Shown here one piece after another: positions 1-9,673 of a DNA stretch of 64,000 nt. Made by a program: the position numbers and the translations under genes. The DNA is from JBKECP01 sp047974765 (GTDB lineage: Bacteria; Pseudomonadota; Gammaproteobacteria; Pseudomonadales; Halieaceae): the NCBI GenBank assembly GCA_047974765.1, contig JBKECP010000020.1:62001-126000 (forward strand), given 5' to 3'. A model generated the notes under the pieces. The model had not been told where the DNA came from and searched no databases. It saw only the letters and a program-made list of their open reading frames with translations. Each line of letters starts with the position of its first letter. The stretch's first letter is position 1.

Positions 1-1
1 A

Positions 2-238
2 CGCCTCGCCTATCCTGAATTTTTCCCACCGGATTACCTCTATATGTCATCGCCAGATAATCCTGAAGCAGAGGCAGACAATGCCTGTGAGCGTCTGTGT
101 GTGATGGCTGTGGCTATCGCAGCAGGCAAGTTGACACCGCCGTTATTGTCAACAGTGACGCCGCAGGCATTGCATATTGGCTACAGGACTCTTATCACGG
201 AGCTTTGCCGACAACATCGGGATGGCCTCAATGGCTGA
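2..238 (+). CDS. C-terminal fragment of an unidentified protein (5' end outside the window)
   Basis: An open frame runs in from the window edge and ends in TGA at 236-238, giving the last 78 residues of a protein. An internal ATG at 44 exists, but the frame stays open upstream of it, so this is most likely the end of a longer gene. The tail is acidic first (SPDNPEAEADNACERL) and then helical and hydrophobic. I do not recognise the family. It lies 52 bases upstream of trpS on the same strand and could share its transcript. Whether it is a real gene depends on sequence outside the window. Confidence 0.45.
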   Translation, partial: RLAYPEFFPPDYLYMSSPDNPEAEADNACERLCVMAVAIAAGKLTPPLLSTVTPQALHIGYRTLITELCRQHRDGLNG

Positions 239-290
239 TTCCCGATAGAATCAACGCCTTTTATAAATAGATCCAATCTGGATATAGCGC

Positions 291-1304
291 ATGAGCGAAG
301 CGGCAAAACAACGCATTCTCACTGGCATTACCACCACAGGCACCCCGCATCTGGGTAATTATGTTGGCGCTATTCGGCCTGCTATTGCCGCCTCCGGGAA
401 TGAACAAATTGAGTCTTTTTATTTCCTGGCGGATTATCATGCCTTGATTAAATGCCAGGATCCCGTGCATGTTGCCACTTCCAGTCGTGAGATTGCTGCA
501 ACCTGGCTGGCTCTTGGTCTGGATCCCACGCAGGCGGTATTTTATCGTCAGTCAGATATTCCCGAAATTCCCGAATTAATGTGGATATTGTGCTGCAATG
601 CCGCCAAAGGCCTGATGAATCGTGCCCATGCCTATAAGGCAGCAGTACAGGCAAATGAAGAGGCGGGTGAGGATGAAGATTTTGCTATTACTATGGGCTT
701 GTTTAATTATCCAGTACTGATGGCAGCGGATATTCTTATGTTTAATGCACATCGGGTACCAGTTGGTAAAGACCAGATCCAGCACCTGGAGATGGCGCGG
801 GATATTGCCCAGCGTTTCAACCACAATTTTGTCGAACTCTTTGTATTGCCAGAGGCGGTTGTTGGTGAAGATATTGCTGTATTGCAGGGGCTTGATGGCC
901 GCAAGATGAGTAAGAGCTATAACAATACCATTCCCTTGTTTTTGCCAGAAAAACAGTTGCGCAAACAGATTAATAAAATCAAAACAAATCTGCTGGAGCC
1001 GGGAGAACCCAAAGACCCGGATACTTCAACGGTATTTCAGATCTGGTCAGCTTATGCCAACGAAGAAGAAATCGCCCGTATGCGTGCAGATTTTGAAGCG
1101 GGTATTGCCTGGGGTGAAGTCAAAAAACAGCTGTTTGAGCTGATTAATACCGAAATTTCTGAAGCGCGTGAGCGCTATCAACACTTGATGGATAATCCCG
1201 ATTATATTGAAGACGTGTTGCGTGAGGGTGCAAGGCGTGCTCGTGTTCATAGTGCGCTTCAGATTGAGAAAGTGCGGGCAGCCGTAGGTATCCGCCCGCT
1301 TTGA
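291..1304 (+). CDS. trpS: tryptophanyl-tRNA synthetase
   Basis: Class Ic aminoacyl-tRNA synthetase that charges tRNA-Trp with tryptophan using ATP in the cytoplasm. The 337 residues match the usual bacterial length. The HIGH-like signature TGTPHLGNY is near residues 16-24 and the KMSKS loop is exact at about residue 205 (GRKMSKSYNN). The ATG at 291 places the Rossmann fold correctly at the N-terminus, although no strong ribosome binding site precedes it. The gene ends only 7 bases from the stop of the convergent TonB receptor, with no obvious terminator between them. Confidence 0.97.
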   Translation: MSEAAKQRILTGITTTGTPHLGNYVGAIRPAIAASGNEQIESFYFLADYHALIKCQDPVHVATSSREIAATWLALGLDPTQAVFYRQSDIPEIPELMWILCCNAAKGLMNRAHAYKAAVQANEEAGEDEDFAITMGLFNYPVLMAADILMFNAHRVPVGKDQIQHLEMARDIAQRFNHNFVELFVLPEAVVGEDIAVLQGLDGRKMSKSYNNTIPLFLPEKQLRKQINKIKTNLLEPGEPKDPDTSTVFQIWSAYANEEEIARMRADFEAGIAWGEVKKQLFELINTEISEARERYQHLMDNPDYIEDVLREGARRARVHSALQIEKVRAAVGIRPL

Positions 1305-1311
1305 CCGGTTT

Positions 1312-3339
1312 TCAATCCTTGCTGCGATAACTCAGTTCAAAAAAGGCACTGCGAGGCTGGCCGACAAAATAGCGATATTGGCCAAAGCCAATATCGGCAC
1401 GCTCGGCATAGTCATCATCCAGCAGATTGGTAATACGAATTGCGAAAGCAAAGCCGTGACCTAATTCGCTACCTGTGCGCAAATTAAACAGGTTGTAGCC
1501 CGCGTAGTGATAGTTATTGCCTGGTTCGAGATAATAATCACCCATATAAACCCACTCCAGTTCGGCATAGCTGGCTGCTTTGCGCCAGCCGATACGGGCA
1601 CTGCCAAAGCTGCGTGGTGCTGTATCCACATCATTGCCCTTGATGTTTTCGCTGACACCGGACAGATGAATATTGCTACTATAGGTGTGACGGGCCATTG
1701 TCAGGGCGGTATTGGCATACCAGTGTTTGCCAAAAGGATAACTCAACGATAGTTCAGCGCCACGATGGCGGGTAGATGCTCCACTGACGTTATGGCGATC
1801 AGAATCCTGAAAAATAACATCTTTCTTCTCCATATAATAAAGAGACAGATCGTATTGCAGGTCATTTAAATTGCCGCGCAGTCCCACTTCCAGATTGTCC
1901 AGCTGTTCAGAGTCCAGATCAGCTACGGTTTGTCCGGCCTGCAGGCGATAGAGTTCGGTCGCTACTGGTGCACGAAAACCATCGGCCAAGCGGATATAAG
2001 CAATGTTGGCTTCGGTCAACTGATAAATCAGACCAAGATTCAATGACCAGTCATTAAACGTATCCTTGCGATCAGCCGGACGATAGAAGCGGCAGGCGCT
2101 GGCTTGTGGGGAGCAGGCAAGGCCATCGCCAGTCTGATTATCATAATCATAGCGGGTGCTTTCAAAACGCATACCGCCGTCCAGACTCCAGCGCTGGTTA
2201 AATTGCCGTTTTAATTGGGCAAAAGCGGCCACCGTTGTCGCATCCACTTCATAATCATAGTGGGTGCCCATCGGCTCGTTGAGGCTGTAGGGTTTAGTCT
2301 GGGTTTCCTTCATCCAGCCTTGGGTGTATTCAGTGTCGATACCTGTACTCCATTGCCATTGATTATTTTGTGAATGCAGCATACTACGCAGACCAATACT
2401 TTCGTGGCCATTTTTTTCCAGTGCTTTCCAGGGGAAGTGGCTCTGTAAAAATACCATCGCATTGTTGCGATAATAAGGTGTCAATTGCAGCAGTATGTCA
2501 TTGTTCATTTCAATGGTTGCACTGCTGTAGGCGCGTATCGACCAGGCGTCACGATAGCCGTCGGGATTGGCGTTGGTTTTACGCAGATAATGATCTTCAT
2601 AGGCGCGATAACCTCTTACATAACCGGCGGACTCCCGATTAAGATTGAGACCTTCCAGTGATGAAACAAGCCCCCATCTGTCACCATGATAATCATGGCG
2701 CAGGCTCATTTTTTGTTGATCGTATCCCGAGTCGTCCTGAAAACCACTATCGGTGCTGCCATTTATGCGCAAGCCAACTGCGTGACGGCCATAACTGCCA
2801 CCAAAGGCATATTTGCCGCGATAGTAATCATCAGGGCCGGCTTCAATGGTAACAGTGTGTCCCAGCATGTCTGTAGGTGCAGGTGAAATCACATTAACAA
2901 CACCGTGCATGGCATTGCTGCCGAACATAGCGGTTGCTGGCCCCTTGATAACCTCGATACGTCCGGCCTGTTCGATGTTGGCATCAGAAAGCTGGCTGAG
3001 ATTGCAAAATCCTGGTGCTCGCAGACTGATGCCATCGGCAGCCATCATCATCGATCCACATCCGCCGGCCCCCGTCAATATGGGTGAACGCAGGGCAGGC
3101 AGACTACCCTGGATCAGGGTGCCCGGTACCCGTTGCATGATCTCGTTAGGACGTATGGCCTGTATGGTTTGCAGTGCGTCTTCATCGACACGGGTGTAGC
3201 TCAGGGGCTGAGTCAGTGCGGCCTCAGGCAGGCGGGTTGCAGTAACCAGAATTTCTTCCTGTAAAGTCTCCGCCCGAATTGTGTGAATAAAAGATGACAG
3301 TAAGATGACAAAAAGCAAGCTCAAAATCTGATGGCGCAT
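1312..3339 (-). CDS. TonB-dependent outer-membrane receptor (paralogue A)
   Basis: Outer-membrane active-transport receptor of 675 residues. A signal peptide (about residues 1-23, cleaved near IRA-ET) is followed by a TonB-box-like stretch (EEILVTATR), a plug domain (LRSPILTGAGGCG, IEVIKGPATAMFGSNAMHGVVNVI) and a long beta barrel ending in AFFELSYRSKD. The plug has two cysteines about 20 residues apart (GGCGSMMM and APGFCN), as in a marine gammaproteobacterial receptor group whose substrate I cannot name. Over most of its length it is very similar to the receptor at 6842-8884, which points to a duplication. A ribosome binding site (AGGGG) precedes the ATG. A metal complex is a plausible substrate but this is inference. 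Confidence 0.93.
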   Translation of the reverse strand: MRHQILSLLFVILLSSFIHTIRAETLQEEILVTATRLPEAALTQPLSYTRVDEDALQTIQAIRPNEIMQRVPGTLIQGSLPALRSPILTGAGGCGSMMMAADGISLRAPGFCNLSQLSDANIEQAGRIEVIKGPATAMFGSNAMHGVVNVISPAPTDMLGHTVTIEAGPDDYYRGKYAFGGSYGRHAVGLRINGSTDSGFQDDSGYDQQKMSLRHDYHGDRWGLVSSLEGLNLNRESAGYVRGYRAYEDHYLRKTNANPDGYRDAWSIRAYSSATIEMNNDILLQLTPYYRNNAMVFLQSHFPWKALEKNGHESIGLRSMLHSQNNQWQWSTGIDTEYTQGWMKETQTKPYSLNEPMGTHYDYEVDATTVAAFAQLKRQFNQRWSLDGGMRFESTRYDYDNQTGDGLACSPQASACRFYRPADRKDTFNDWSLNLGLIYQLTEANIAYIRLADGFRAPVATELYRLQAGQTVADLDSEQLDNLEVGLRGNLNDLQYDLSLYYMEKKDVIFQDSDRHNVSGASTRHRGAELSLSYPFGKHWYANTALTMARHTYSSNIHLSGVSENIKGNDVDTAPRSFGSARIGWRKAASYAELEWVYMGDYYLEPGNNYHYAGYNLFNLRTGSELGHGFAFAIRITNLLDDDYAERADIGFGQYRYFVGQPRSAFFELSYRSKD

Positions 3340-3386
3340 TTTATTACCCCTATATTTGAGGGTGAGTGCATTATTAGTGCTGCCGA
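3340..3386 (-). promoter_or_regulatory. conserved leader of TonB receptor A
   Basis: Read on the minus strand, the bases before the start codon contain TAATAATGCACTCACCC, then AAATATAGGGGTAATAAA, then ATG. Nearly the same arrangement precedes receptor B at 8885-8932. The ACCC and GGGT segments could pair around an A/T-rich loop and cover the ribosome binding site. The conservation is visible; its regulatory meaning is inferred. Confidence 0.45.
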
Positions 3387-3604
3387 AAATTATAGAAAAT
3401 ATTAAGTCGGCAACAATTAAATATTATGAATTATGCAGTACTTTATAAATAAGTTGATTTATGTCAACTACTGCTTTCTTCTCTGTGATCAGCTTGGAAA
3501 GCCGCGCAATTATCGTGCTGAATTGCATAATTTTTATTGTCGGAGTACAGTTTGAAAGGCTTGTGTTTTTATTGCTGCTTTCAGTAACAGTACAGGATTT
3601 AATC

Positions 3605-5419
3605 ATGACAAAAATAACAGTCAGGAACCTGTGTTCTAAGCTGTTGGGTAGCCTGTTGTTGGTTGTTGCTGCCCTTTCTCAAGCCCAGCAGGGTGACTTG
3701 TCCGCTATTCCCGATAGCGACTGGAATTATGAGAAAGCAGCTCATTTACTGGAGCGTGCAGGCTTTGGTGGTACGCCTGCAGATATTAAAAAACTTGCCG
3801 CTATGACACCGGCTGAAGCTGTGCGGCAGCTGGTGTATTTTAAAAATATCGACAACAGCCACTTACAGCCTTTTGTACACTCTGGTATTCACGATCCTGG
3901 TTTGGAGCCCTTTCCTCCCAGCCGTCCGGCGACGACTGAATTGGCCAAAAAAACGGGTGAGGCGCTGGGGGTTCGTGTCAAACCGGCAGGTAATCGTCGA
4001 TTGCAAGCAGTGGTAAACCGCTTTTTTTACTGGCTTCGCGCCAGCTCACTGGAAACCAATCGTGTTGCCTATTGGTGGGCCAACCGTATGGTATTGAGTC
4101 ATGCGCCCTTGCAGGAAAAAATGGCCTTGTTCTGGCATGGGCATTTTGCGGTTAATGAAAGTAAGGTGCGTGATTATCGCAAGTTGCTCAATGAGCTGTT
4201 GCTATTTCAGCAGCAGGGCACGGGAAATTTTCGTGATTTAATGGTGGCCGTGGCGCAGGATCCGGCCATGCTGTCTTTTCTTGATGCAGGTGTAAATATA
4301 AAAGGTGCATCCAACGAAAATTTTGCCCGTGAAATTATGGAATTATTCACTATGGGCGTTGGCAATTATAGTGAGCAGGATATTCGTGAAGCTGCACGCG
4401 CCTTTACCGGTTGGAATTATGTTGGTCTGGACTTTGTTATTAATGCTGACAAACACGACGATGGTGAGAAGGTATTTCTTGGTCGCAGGGGAAGTTTTGA
4501 TGGTATTGAAATTATCGATATTATTTTGGAACAGGATGCGACAGCTGATTATATTGCAGGAAAACTTTATCGCTTTTTTGTCAATCAAAACCTTGATTTG
4601 GCACTGCAAAAGCAATTGGGCAATATACTCAGGGAATCCAGCTATGAAATAGCACCTTTCCTTGAGGCATTGTTTCTGTCCCGTGATTTTTATCATCCAG
4701 CCAATATGGGAAACCAGATCAAAAGCCCGGTTCATTTGGTCGTGTCCACCTATCGCAAGATAGGGTTGGCGTCAGTTCCAGGTGTGCCTGATTTCAATCA
4801 GGTAACAGGTCTGCTTGGGCAGGCATTGTTTCGACCACCAACAGTAGCGGGCTGGGCAGGGGGACGCAGCTGGATAACACCCGCATTACTGTTGGAACGC
4901 GGCAATTTTGTACGTGATGTGATGTATCCGGATATTAATTTTATCCCACCGGATCGCTATAACAGCAACGCCGAGATTCGCAGTGTTTCAGATCGCATTC
5001 GACAAGGTATGGATATTACTTCTGCCACCCAGCCGTCAGGCCTGGGAGAGGGGCAAATGATAGCTGAATCTAACAGTCTGGCAGATCGTAATGAGGATTT
5101 TAATACTCGTTATGGTAGTTATCGCGGCTGGCAAATGGCCATTGAGAGAGTTATTCCAATCCAGAGAAATACAGCGCGTATAAATTTGAGTGCAATGGTA
5201 TTGGCAGAAAATCTGAAAAATACGGAAGAGGTAGTTGATTATTTTATTACCCGCTTTATGTGTGTATTACCGGATGAGAAAGTGCGTAACAATATGATTG
5301 AGTTTTTAAATGAAAATCTGGGCACATCGGATATTGTTCGGGCAGAAAGCTACAGAGAAGATTCATTGCGTTTGCTGCTGCATCTGATCATGAGTCAGCC
5401 CGAATATCAGTTAAACTGA
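3605..5419 (+). CDS. DUF1800 family secreted protein
   Basis: A 604-residue protein of the DUF1800 family, whose biochemical role is not established. The frame is open back to 3461, but the ATG at 3605 begins a clear signal peptide (MTKITVRNLCSKLLGSLLLV, then AALSQAQQ), so export to the periplasm is likely. The family's N-terminal motif is present (AAHLLERAGFGGTPADI), as are the FWHGHFA and AREIMELFTMGVGNYSEQDI segments and the AFTGWNY box. It is followed 16 bases later by a DUF1501 gene; these two families usually occur together. The pair is flanked by two related TonB receptors, suggesting one envelope function. Confidence 0.9.
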   Translation: MTKITVRNLCSKLLGSLLLVVAALSQAQQGDLSAIPDSDWNYEKAAHLLERAGFGGTPADIKKLAAMTPAEAVRQLVYFKNIDNSHLQPFVHSGIHDPGLEPFPPSRPATTELAKKTGEALGVRVKPAGNRRLQAVVNRFFYWLRASSLETNRVAYWWANRMVLSHAPLQEKMALFWHGHFAVNESKVRDYRKLLNELLLFQQQGTGNFRDLMVAVAQDPAMLSFLDAGVNIKGASNENFAREIMELFTMGVGNYSEQDIREAARAFTGWNYVGLDFVINADKHDDGEKVFLGRRGSFDGIEIIDIILEQDATADYIAGKLYRFFVNQNLDLALQKQLGNILRESSYEIAPFLEALFLSRDFYHPANMGNQIKSPVHLVVSTYRKIGLASVPGVPDFNQVTGLLGQALFRPPTVAGWAGGRSWITPALLLERGNFVRDVMYPDINFIPPDRYNSNAEIRSVSDRIRQGMDITSATQPSGLGEGQMIAESNSLADRNEDFNTRYGSYRGWQMAIERVIPIQRNTARINLSAMVLAENLKNTEEVVDYFITRFMCVLPDEKVRNNMIEFLNENLGTSDIVRAESYREDSLRLLLHLIMSQPEYQLN

Positions 5420-5435
5420 GTTGGAGCGCATTAAT

Positions 5436-6677
5436 ATGAAGAAACAAGCTACTTTTAAGCCTGTTCTAAAGCGTCGAAAACTACTGAAAATAGGGTTGGG
5501 GGGGCTTGGCCTTGGTGTGCTTGGCCGCGTTCCAGCAACCTTTGCACAAACTGCACAGTCACTTGCAGAGCAGGCCGCTGCTCACAATAAGGTATTGATT
5601 GTGCTGGAATTGTCCGGGGGCAATGACGGACTCAATACGGTTGTGCCCTATGGTGATGATGCCTATTACCGGCATCGTCCCAATATTGGTATTGCAAAAG
5701 ATAAGCTGCGCATTATTGATGAGCACTTTGGCTTTAATACCGGGATGACCGGTTTTGAGCGCCTGTATAAAGAGGGAAAAATGGCCATTGTGCACGCTTG
5801 TGGCTACGACAATCCCTCATATTCACATTTCACTTCCATGGCTTACTGGCATACAGCTGCCCCCAATAGTGGCCAGGAATATGGCTGGCTGGGTCGTCTG
5901 GCAGATCATATGGCGCCAGATGCGCCCTCTAACTATCTGGTTAATATTGCGGCCAGGCAGTCATTGGCCGTGCATAGCCAGCATCATGTGCCGGTTGTTT
6001 TTGATAAGCCTGAACGCTTTGCCCGTGAAGTCTTCCATGAAGAAAAGGCATTTTTCAATACGGCGATTGATGCAAAAGCAGTAAATAACCCTTCGCGTCG
6101 ATTTTTGCTGGATATTGCGCGCAGTGCCAATGATACCTCTGCCCTGGTCAGACAAGCCTGGCAAAATTACAAGTCACCGGTCGATTACGGTGTGGCTAAT
6201 CTGGATTTGCCCAAGGTGATTGCTTTGCTGGAATCAGGTATGCCCGCAAACCTGTTTTATCTGTCATTTCGCAATAATGCTTTTGATACACATGTTTTTC
6301 AAAATGATCTTCACCAGCGTCTGTTGATGTATACCGCTGATGCTGTTTCAGCATTTGTGGCTGATCTGGAGAGAATTCAGCGGGCTGATGATGTGGTGAT
6401 AATGGTTTTTTCAGAATTTGGTCGTCGTGTCCCTGAAAATGTGAGTCTTGGCACCGATCATGGTGCCGCCAACACCATGTTTGTCATTGGTAAACCAGTG
6501 AAAGGAGGGCACTACGGCGAAAAACCTAATCTGGCGATACTGGGGGAAGGCGATAATTTGAAATACACCACTGATTTCAGAAAGGTCTATCAGACAATGA
6601 TTGAAGGTTGGCTGGGAAGTCATGGCTCACCAAACGTACTGGCCGGGGATTTCGGTACTTTTGATATGTTTGCCTGA
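5436..6677 (+). CDS. DUF1501 family exported protein
   Basis: A 413-residue DUF1501 protein, a family with an alkaline-phosphatase/sulfatase-like fold and no assigned reaction. An in-frame TTG lies at 5421, but ATG 5436 has GGAG about 9 bases upstream and is preferred. The N-terminus (LKRRKLLKIGLGGLGLGVLG) has a twin arginine followed by a glycine-rich hydrophobic core and then AQTAQS, consistent with Tat export. Characteristic segments are LVLELSGGNDGLNTVVPY (as LIVLELSGGNDGLN), ACGYDNPSYSHF, FSEFGRRVPENVSLGTDHGAANTMFVIG and a C-terminal WLG motif. It follows DUF1800 as the second gene of an operon. Substrate and role are unknown. Confidence 0.9.
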   Translation: MKKQATFKPVLKRRKLLKIGLGGLGLGVLGRVPATFAQTAQSLAEQAAAHNKVLIVLELSGGNDGLNTVVPYGDDAYYRHRPNIGIAKDKLRIIDEHFGFNTGMTGFERLYKEGKMAIVHACGYDNPSYSHFTSMAYWHTAAPNSGQEYGWLGRLADHMAPDAPSNYLVNIAARQSLAVHSQHHVPVVFDKPERFAREVFHEEKAFFNTAIDAKAVNNPSRRFLLDIARSANDTSALVRQAWQNYKSPVDYGVANLDLPKVIALLESGMPANLFYLSFRNNAFDTHVFQNDLHQRLLMYTADAVSAFVADLERIQRADDVVIMVFSEFGRRVPENVSLGTDHGAANTMFVIGKPVKGGHYGEKPNLAILGEGDNLKYTTDFRKVYQTMIEGWLGSHGSPNVLAGDFGTFDMFA

Positions 6678-6841
6678 AGTGCTGGTTGGGTAACAGCATT
6701 TGAACCAATGTGTGAAGGCATAGCTTGATTTAAAAAATGGTATAGCTGTTGCTGATCAACAGGGGTTTGTTTTGCAGCCTATTGACCAATACTAACCCGG
6801 CAAATATAGATTGCCAGGTTGATATAGAAAGCAGCAATTCG

Positions 6842-8884
6842 TTAATTACCAGTGCGATAGCTCAACTCTAGAAAAGCGCTGCGGGGTTGGCCGACAAAAT
6901 AACGATATTGGCCAAAGCCGATATCGGCGCGCTCGGCATAATCATCATTGAGCAGATTGGTAATACGCAAACCGGCCGCAAAGCCATGGTCCAGTTCACT
7001 GCTGATGCGAAGATTAAAAATATTGTGACCGGCGTAGCTATAGCTGTTGGTGGCCTCAAGATAGTAATTATCCATATAAACCCATTCCAGTTCGGCCTGA
7101 CTGGCAGCATTGTGCCAGCCGATGCGGGCACTGCCAAAGCTACGCGGTGCGGTATCCACGTCATTGCCCTTAATATTTTCACTGATACCCAGCAGATGAG
7201 GGTTGTTACTGTAAGTATGGCGGGCAAGTGTCAGATCGGCTTCGGCATACCATTGTTGTGCAAAGGGGTAGTTAAGTGACAACTCAAGGCCGCGATGGCG
7301 GGTGGAGGCACCACTGACATTTTGACGTTCGGAATCCTGAAAGATGACATCTTCTTTTTCCATGTAATAAAGCGATACATCATATTGCAGCGTGTTCAAC
7401 TTGCCTCGCAGACCAACTTCCAGGTTGTCCAGACGTTCAGAATCCAGATCAGCCACTGTTTGTCCGGCTTGCAGACGGTATAGCTCGGTTGCTTCAGGTG
7501 CACGAAAACCATTAGCCACTCTGATGTAGCCAATATTGTCCTTGCTGAATTGATAGCTTGCGCCAACATTCAATGACCAGTCGTCAAAATCATCTTTGCG
7601 ATCAGCCGGACGATAGAAGCGGCAGGCGCTGGCTTCGGGCGAACAGGCATCGCCATCCATTGTCTGATTGTTATAGTCATAGCGGGTATTTTCAATACGA
7701 AGGCCACTGTTGAGACTCCAGCGTTGACTGAGTTGCCATTTCAGCTGGACAAAAGCAGCCAGAGTGGTTGCATCAACTTCGTAATCGTAGTGGGTGCCTG
7801 CTGGCTGGTTGGGACTGAAGGGTTTAGCCTGAGTTTCTTTAAGCCAGCCTTGAGTGTATTCGGCATCAATACCTGTGCTCCATTGCAGGTTGCCATTTTG
7901 TGCGTGCAACAGACTGCGCAGACCAATACTTTCATGGCCATTTTTTTCCAGTGCCTTCCAGGGGACGTAGTGTTGTAGAAACTCCATGGCATTTTTGCGG
8001 TAGTAGGGTGTCAGTTGCAGCAGCATACCGTTGTTCAGCTCTGTTGTAGCGCTGCTATAGGCGCGCATTGACCACACATCACGATAGGCCTCGGGGTTGG
8101 CATTGGTTTTGCGCAGATCACTGTCTTCATAGGCGCGATAGCCTTCAACATAACCTGCGGTTTCCTGATTTAAATTAAGACCTTCCACCAGTGATACGAG
8201 AGTCCATTGATCACCGTTATAATCATGGCGCAGGCTCATTTTTTGTTGGTCATAGCCAGAATTGTCCTGATAACCACCATCGGTGGTGCCATTGAGTCGC
8301 AGTCCAATAGCGTGGCGACCATAGCTGCCACCAAAGGCATATTTGCCGCGATAATAATCATTGGGCCCGGATTCAATAGCGAAATACTGGCCGAGCATAT
8401 CTGTCGGTGCAGGAGAGAGCACATTGATAATACCGTGCATGGCATTAGTGCCATACATGGCTGTGGCTGGGCCCTTGATAACCTCAATACTTTCGGCCTG
8501 CTCAATATTGGCATCAAAAAGCTGGTTGACGTTGCAAAAACCGGGTGCCCGCAGGCTGATACCGTCGGCAGCCATAACCACTGAACCACAGCCTCCGGCA
8601 CCGGTCAGTACCGGTGAGCGCAAAGCCGTCAGGCTCTCCTGACCGGTACCCCGGCTGATCCAGGTGCCGGGTATGCGCTGCATAATTTCATTGGGATGTA
8701 CCGGTGCGGTAATCAACAAGGCGTTTTCATCAACGCTGGCATAGCTTAGAGGCAATGTGAGTGCTATTTCGGGCAGGCGGCTTGCTGTTACCAGTACCTG
8801 TTCCTGTTGAGGGTCAGCCAGGGCTGTGTGTACAAAAGGCAGTGTGATTACTGTAAAAAACGGCGTCAAAATCCGGTAATGCAT
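6842..8884 (-). CDS. TonB-dependent outer-membrane receptor (paralogue B)
   Basis: A 680-residue TonB-dependent receptor closely related to the one at 1312-3339. Long matching stretches include PADRKDDFDDWSLN, AGQTVADLDSERLDNLEVGLRGKL and ADIGFGQYRYFVGQPRSAF. The frame extends upstream to 8977, but ATG 8884 starts a proper signal peptide (MHYRILTPFFTVITLPFVHT, then ALA) behind an AGGGA ribosome binding site. The TonB-box-like segment is EQVLVTASR. The two plug cysteines (GGCGSVVM, APGFCN) are conserved. It faces the DUF1800/DUF1501 operon convergently. The two copies differ mainly in predicted loops and in the plug (MMM versus VVM), which could mean different ligands. Confidence 0.93.
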   Translation of the reverse strand: MHYRILTPFFTVITLPFVHTALADPQQEQVLVTASRLPEIALTLPLSYASVDENALLITAPVHPNEIMQRIPGTWISRGTGQESLTALRSPVLTGAGGCGSVVMAADGISLRAPGFCNVNQLFDANIEQAESIEVIKGPATAMYGTNAMHGIINVLSPAPTDMLGQYFAIESGPNDYYRGKYAFGGSYGRHAIGLRLNGTTDGGYQDNSGYDQQKMSLRHDYNGDQWTLVSLVEGLNLNQETAGYVEGYRAYEDSDLRKTNANPEAYRDVWSMRAYSSATTELNNGMLLQLTPYYRKNAMEFLQHYVPWKALEKNGHESIGLRSLLHAQNGNLQWSTGIDAEYTQGWLKETQAKPFSPNQPAGTHYDYEVDATTLAAFVQLKWQLSQRWSLNSGLRIENTRYDYNNQTMDGDACSPEASACRFYRPADRKDDFDDWSLNVGASYQFSKDNIGYIRVANGFRAPEATELYRLQAGQTVADLDSERLDNLEVGLRGKLNTLQYDVSLYYMEKEDVIFQDSERQNVSGASTRHRGLELSLNYPFAQQWYAEADLTLARHTYSNNPHLLGISENIKGNDVDTAPRSFGSARIGWHNAASQAELEWVYMDNYYLEATNSYSYAGHNIFNLRISSELDHGFAAGLRITNLLNDDYAERADIGFGQYRYFVGQPRSAFLELSYRTGN

Positions 8885-8932
8885 TTTATTGTCCCTATAT
8901 TTCCGGGGTGAATGCGTTATTATCACGTCAGA
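8885..8932 (-). promoter_or_regulatory. conserved leader of TonB receptor B
   Basis: On the minus strand: GATAATAACGCATTCACCCC, then GGAAATATAGGGACAATAAA, then ATG. This lines up with the leader of receptor A with few changes, while sequence further upstream does not. The duplicated or maintained unit therefore includes the ribosome binding site region and perhaps a -10 element (TAATAA). Confidence 0.45.
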
Positions 8933-9673
8933 TTTGAAAACCATACCAGAATATAATGATGCCTGGAAATACATCATGAGTCATTTAAGTACGAATCAAC
9001 AATGGCTTTATCAAGGTTGGCGACACCGACATCTCTCACGGTATTGATAATAGTTAATCTGTTGCCTGTTTATAGTGTGTTGATGCCTGATTGGAATGTG
9101 GGTTCATTAATGATCCTGTTCTGATCGGAAAATCTCGTTATTGCTTTTTATACCTTATTCAAAATACTATGGCTTGGGTGGTTTAAAGGTCTTTTCCCGG
9201 GTGTTTTTTCTGTCTGCATTACGGTGTTTTTTGTGCTGCTCATGGATTTCTTGTTTTGAATTTACTATTTCAACGGGATATCAATCTCGATAGTGAACAA
9301 CCCTGGTCTTTTGTGTTGATTTTATACAGATGCTGGTGGAAGTTGTGCAGGCTGTTTTGTCACTGGCATCACCACCATCGTGGTGGCTGACCTTATATGG
9401 CCCTAATGCTGAGTCATGGTGTGTCTTTATAGCCAATTTTATATTTGGTAGTGAGCGAAAAAACATAAAGCTCAATAAGCTGATGATGGAACCTTACAAC
9501 CGCATTGTCATTTTGCACTTGAGTGTGCTGCTGGGGGGAGATTGCTGTCAGTATACTGTGGCAGCCATTGGCCATGCTGGTTATTTTGGTATCAATCAAG
9601 CTGACGGTTGATATTTGCCTGTACCTGCGGGAGCATCAAAAACCTGATGGCCCCGCTGTCAGCATCGGGGTGA
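8933..9673. other. AT-rich intergenic stretch without a convincing gene
   Basis: About 740 bases separate receptor B and the phospholipase gene. Short frames on either strand (for example 9330-9611 on plus) have no ribosome binding site, no recognisable domain and low-complexity composition, so I annotate none. Close to the phospholipase stop there is an inverted repeat (CCCCG, 10-base loop, CGGGG near 9652-9671) that may help end minus-strand transcription, but it has no clean T-run. Confidence 0.5.

Noticed and set aside
9330..9611. Open frame on plus strand in the gap before pldA
   Set aside because: No ribosome binding site, no domain, composition like non-coding DNA.
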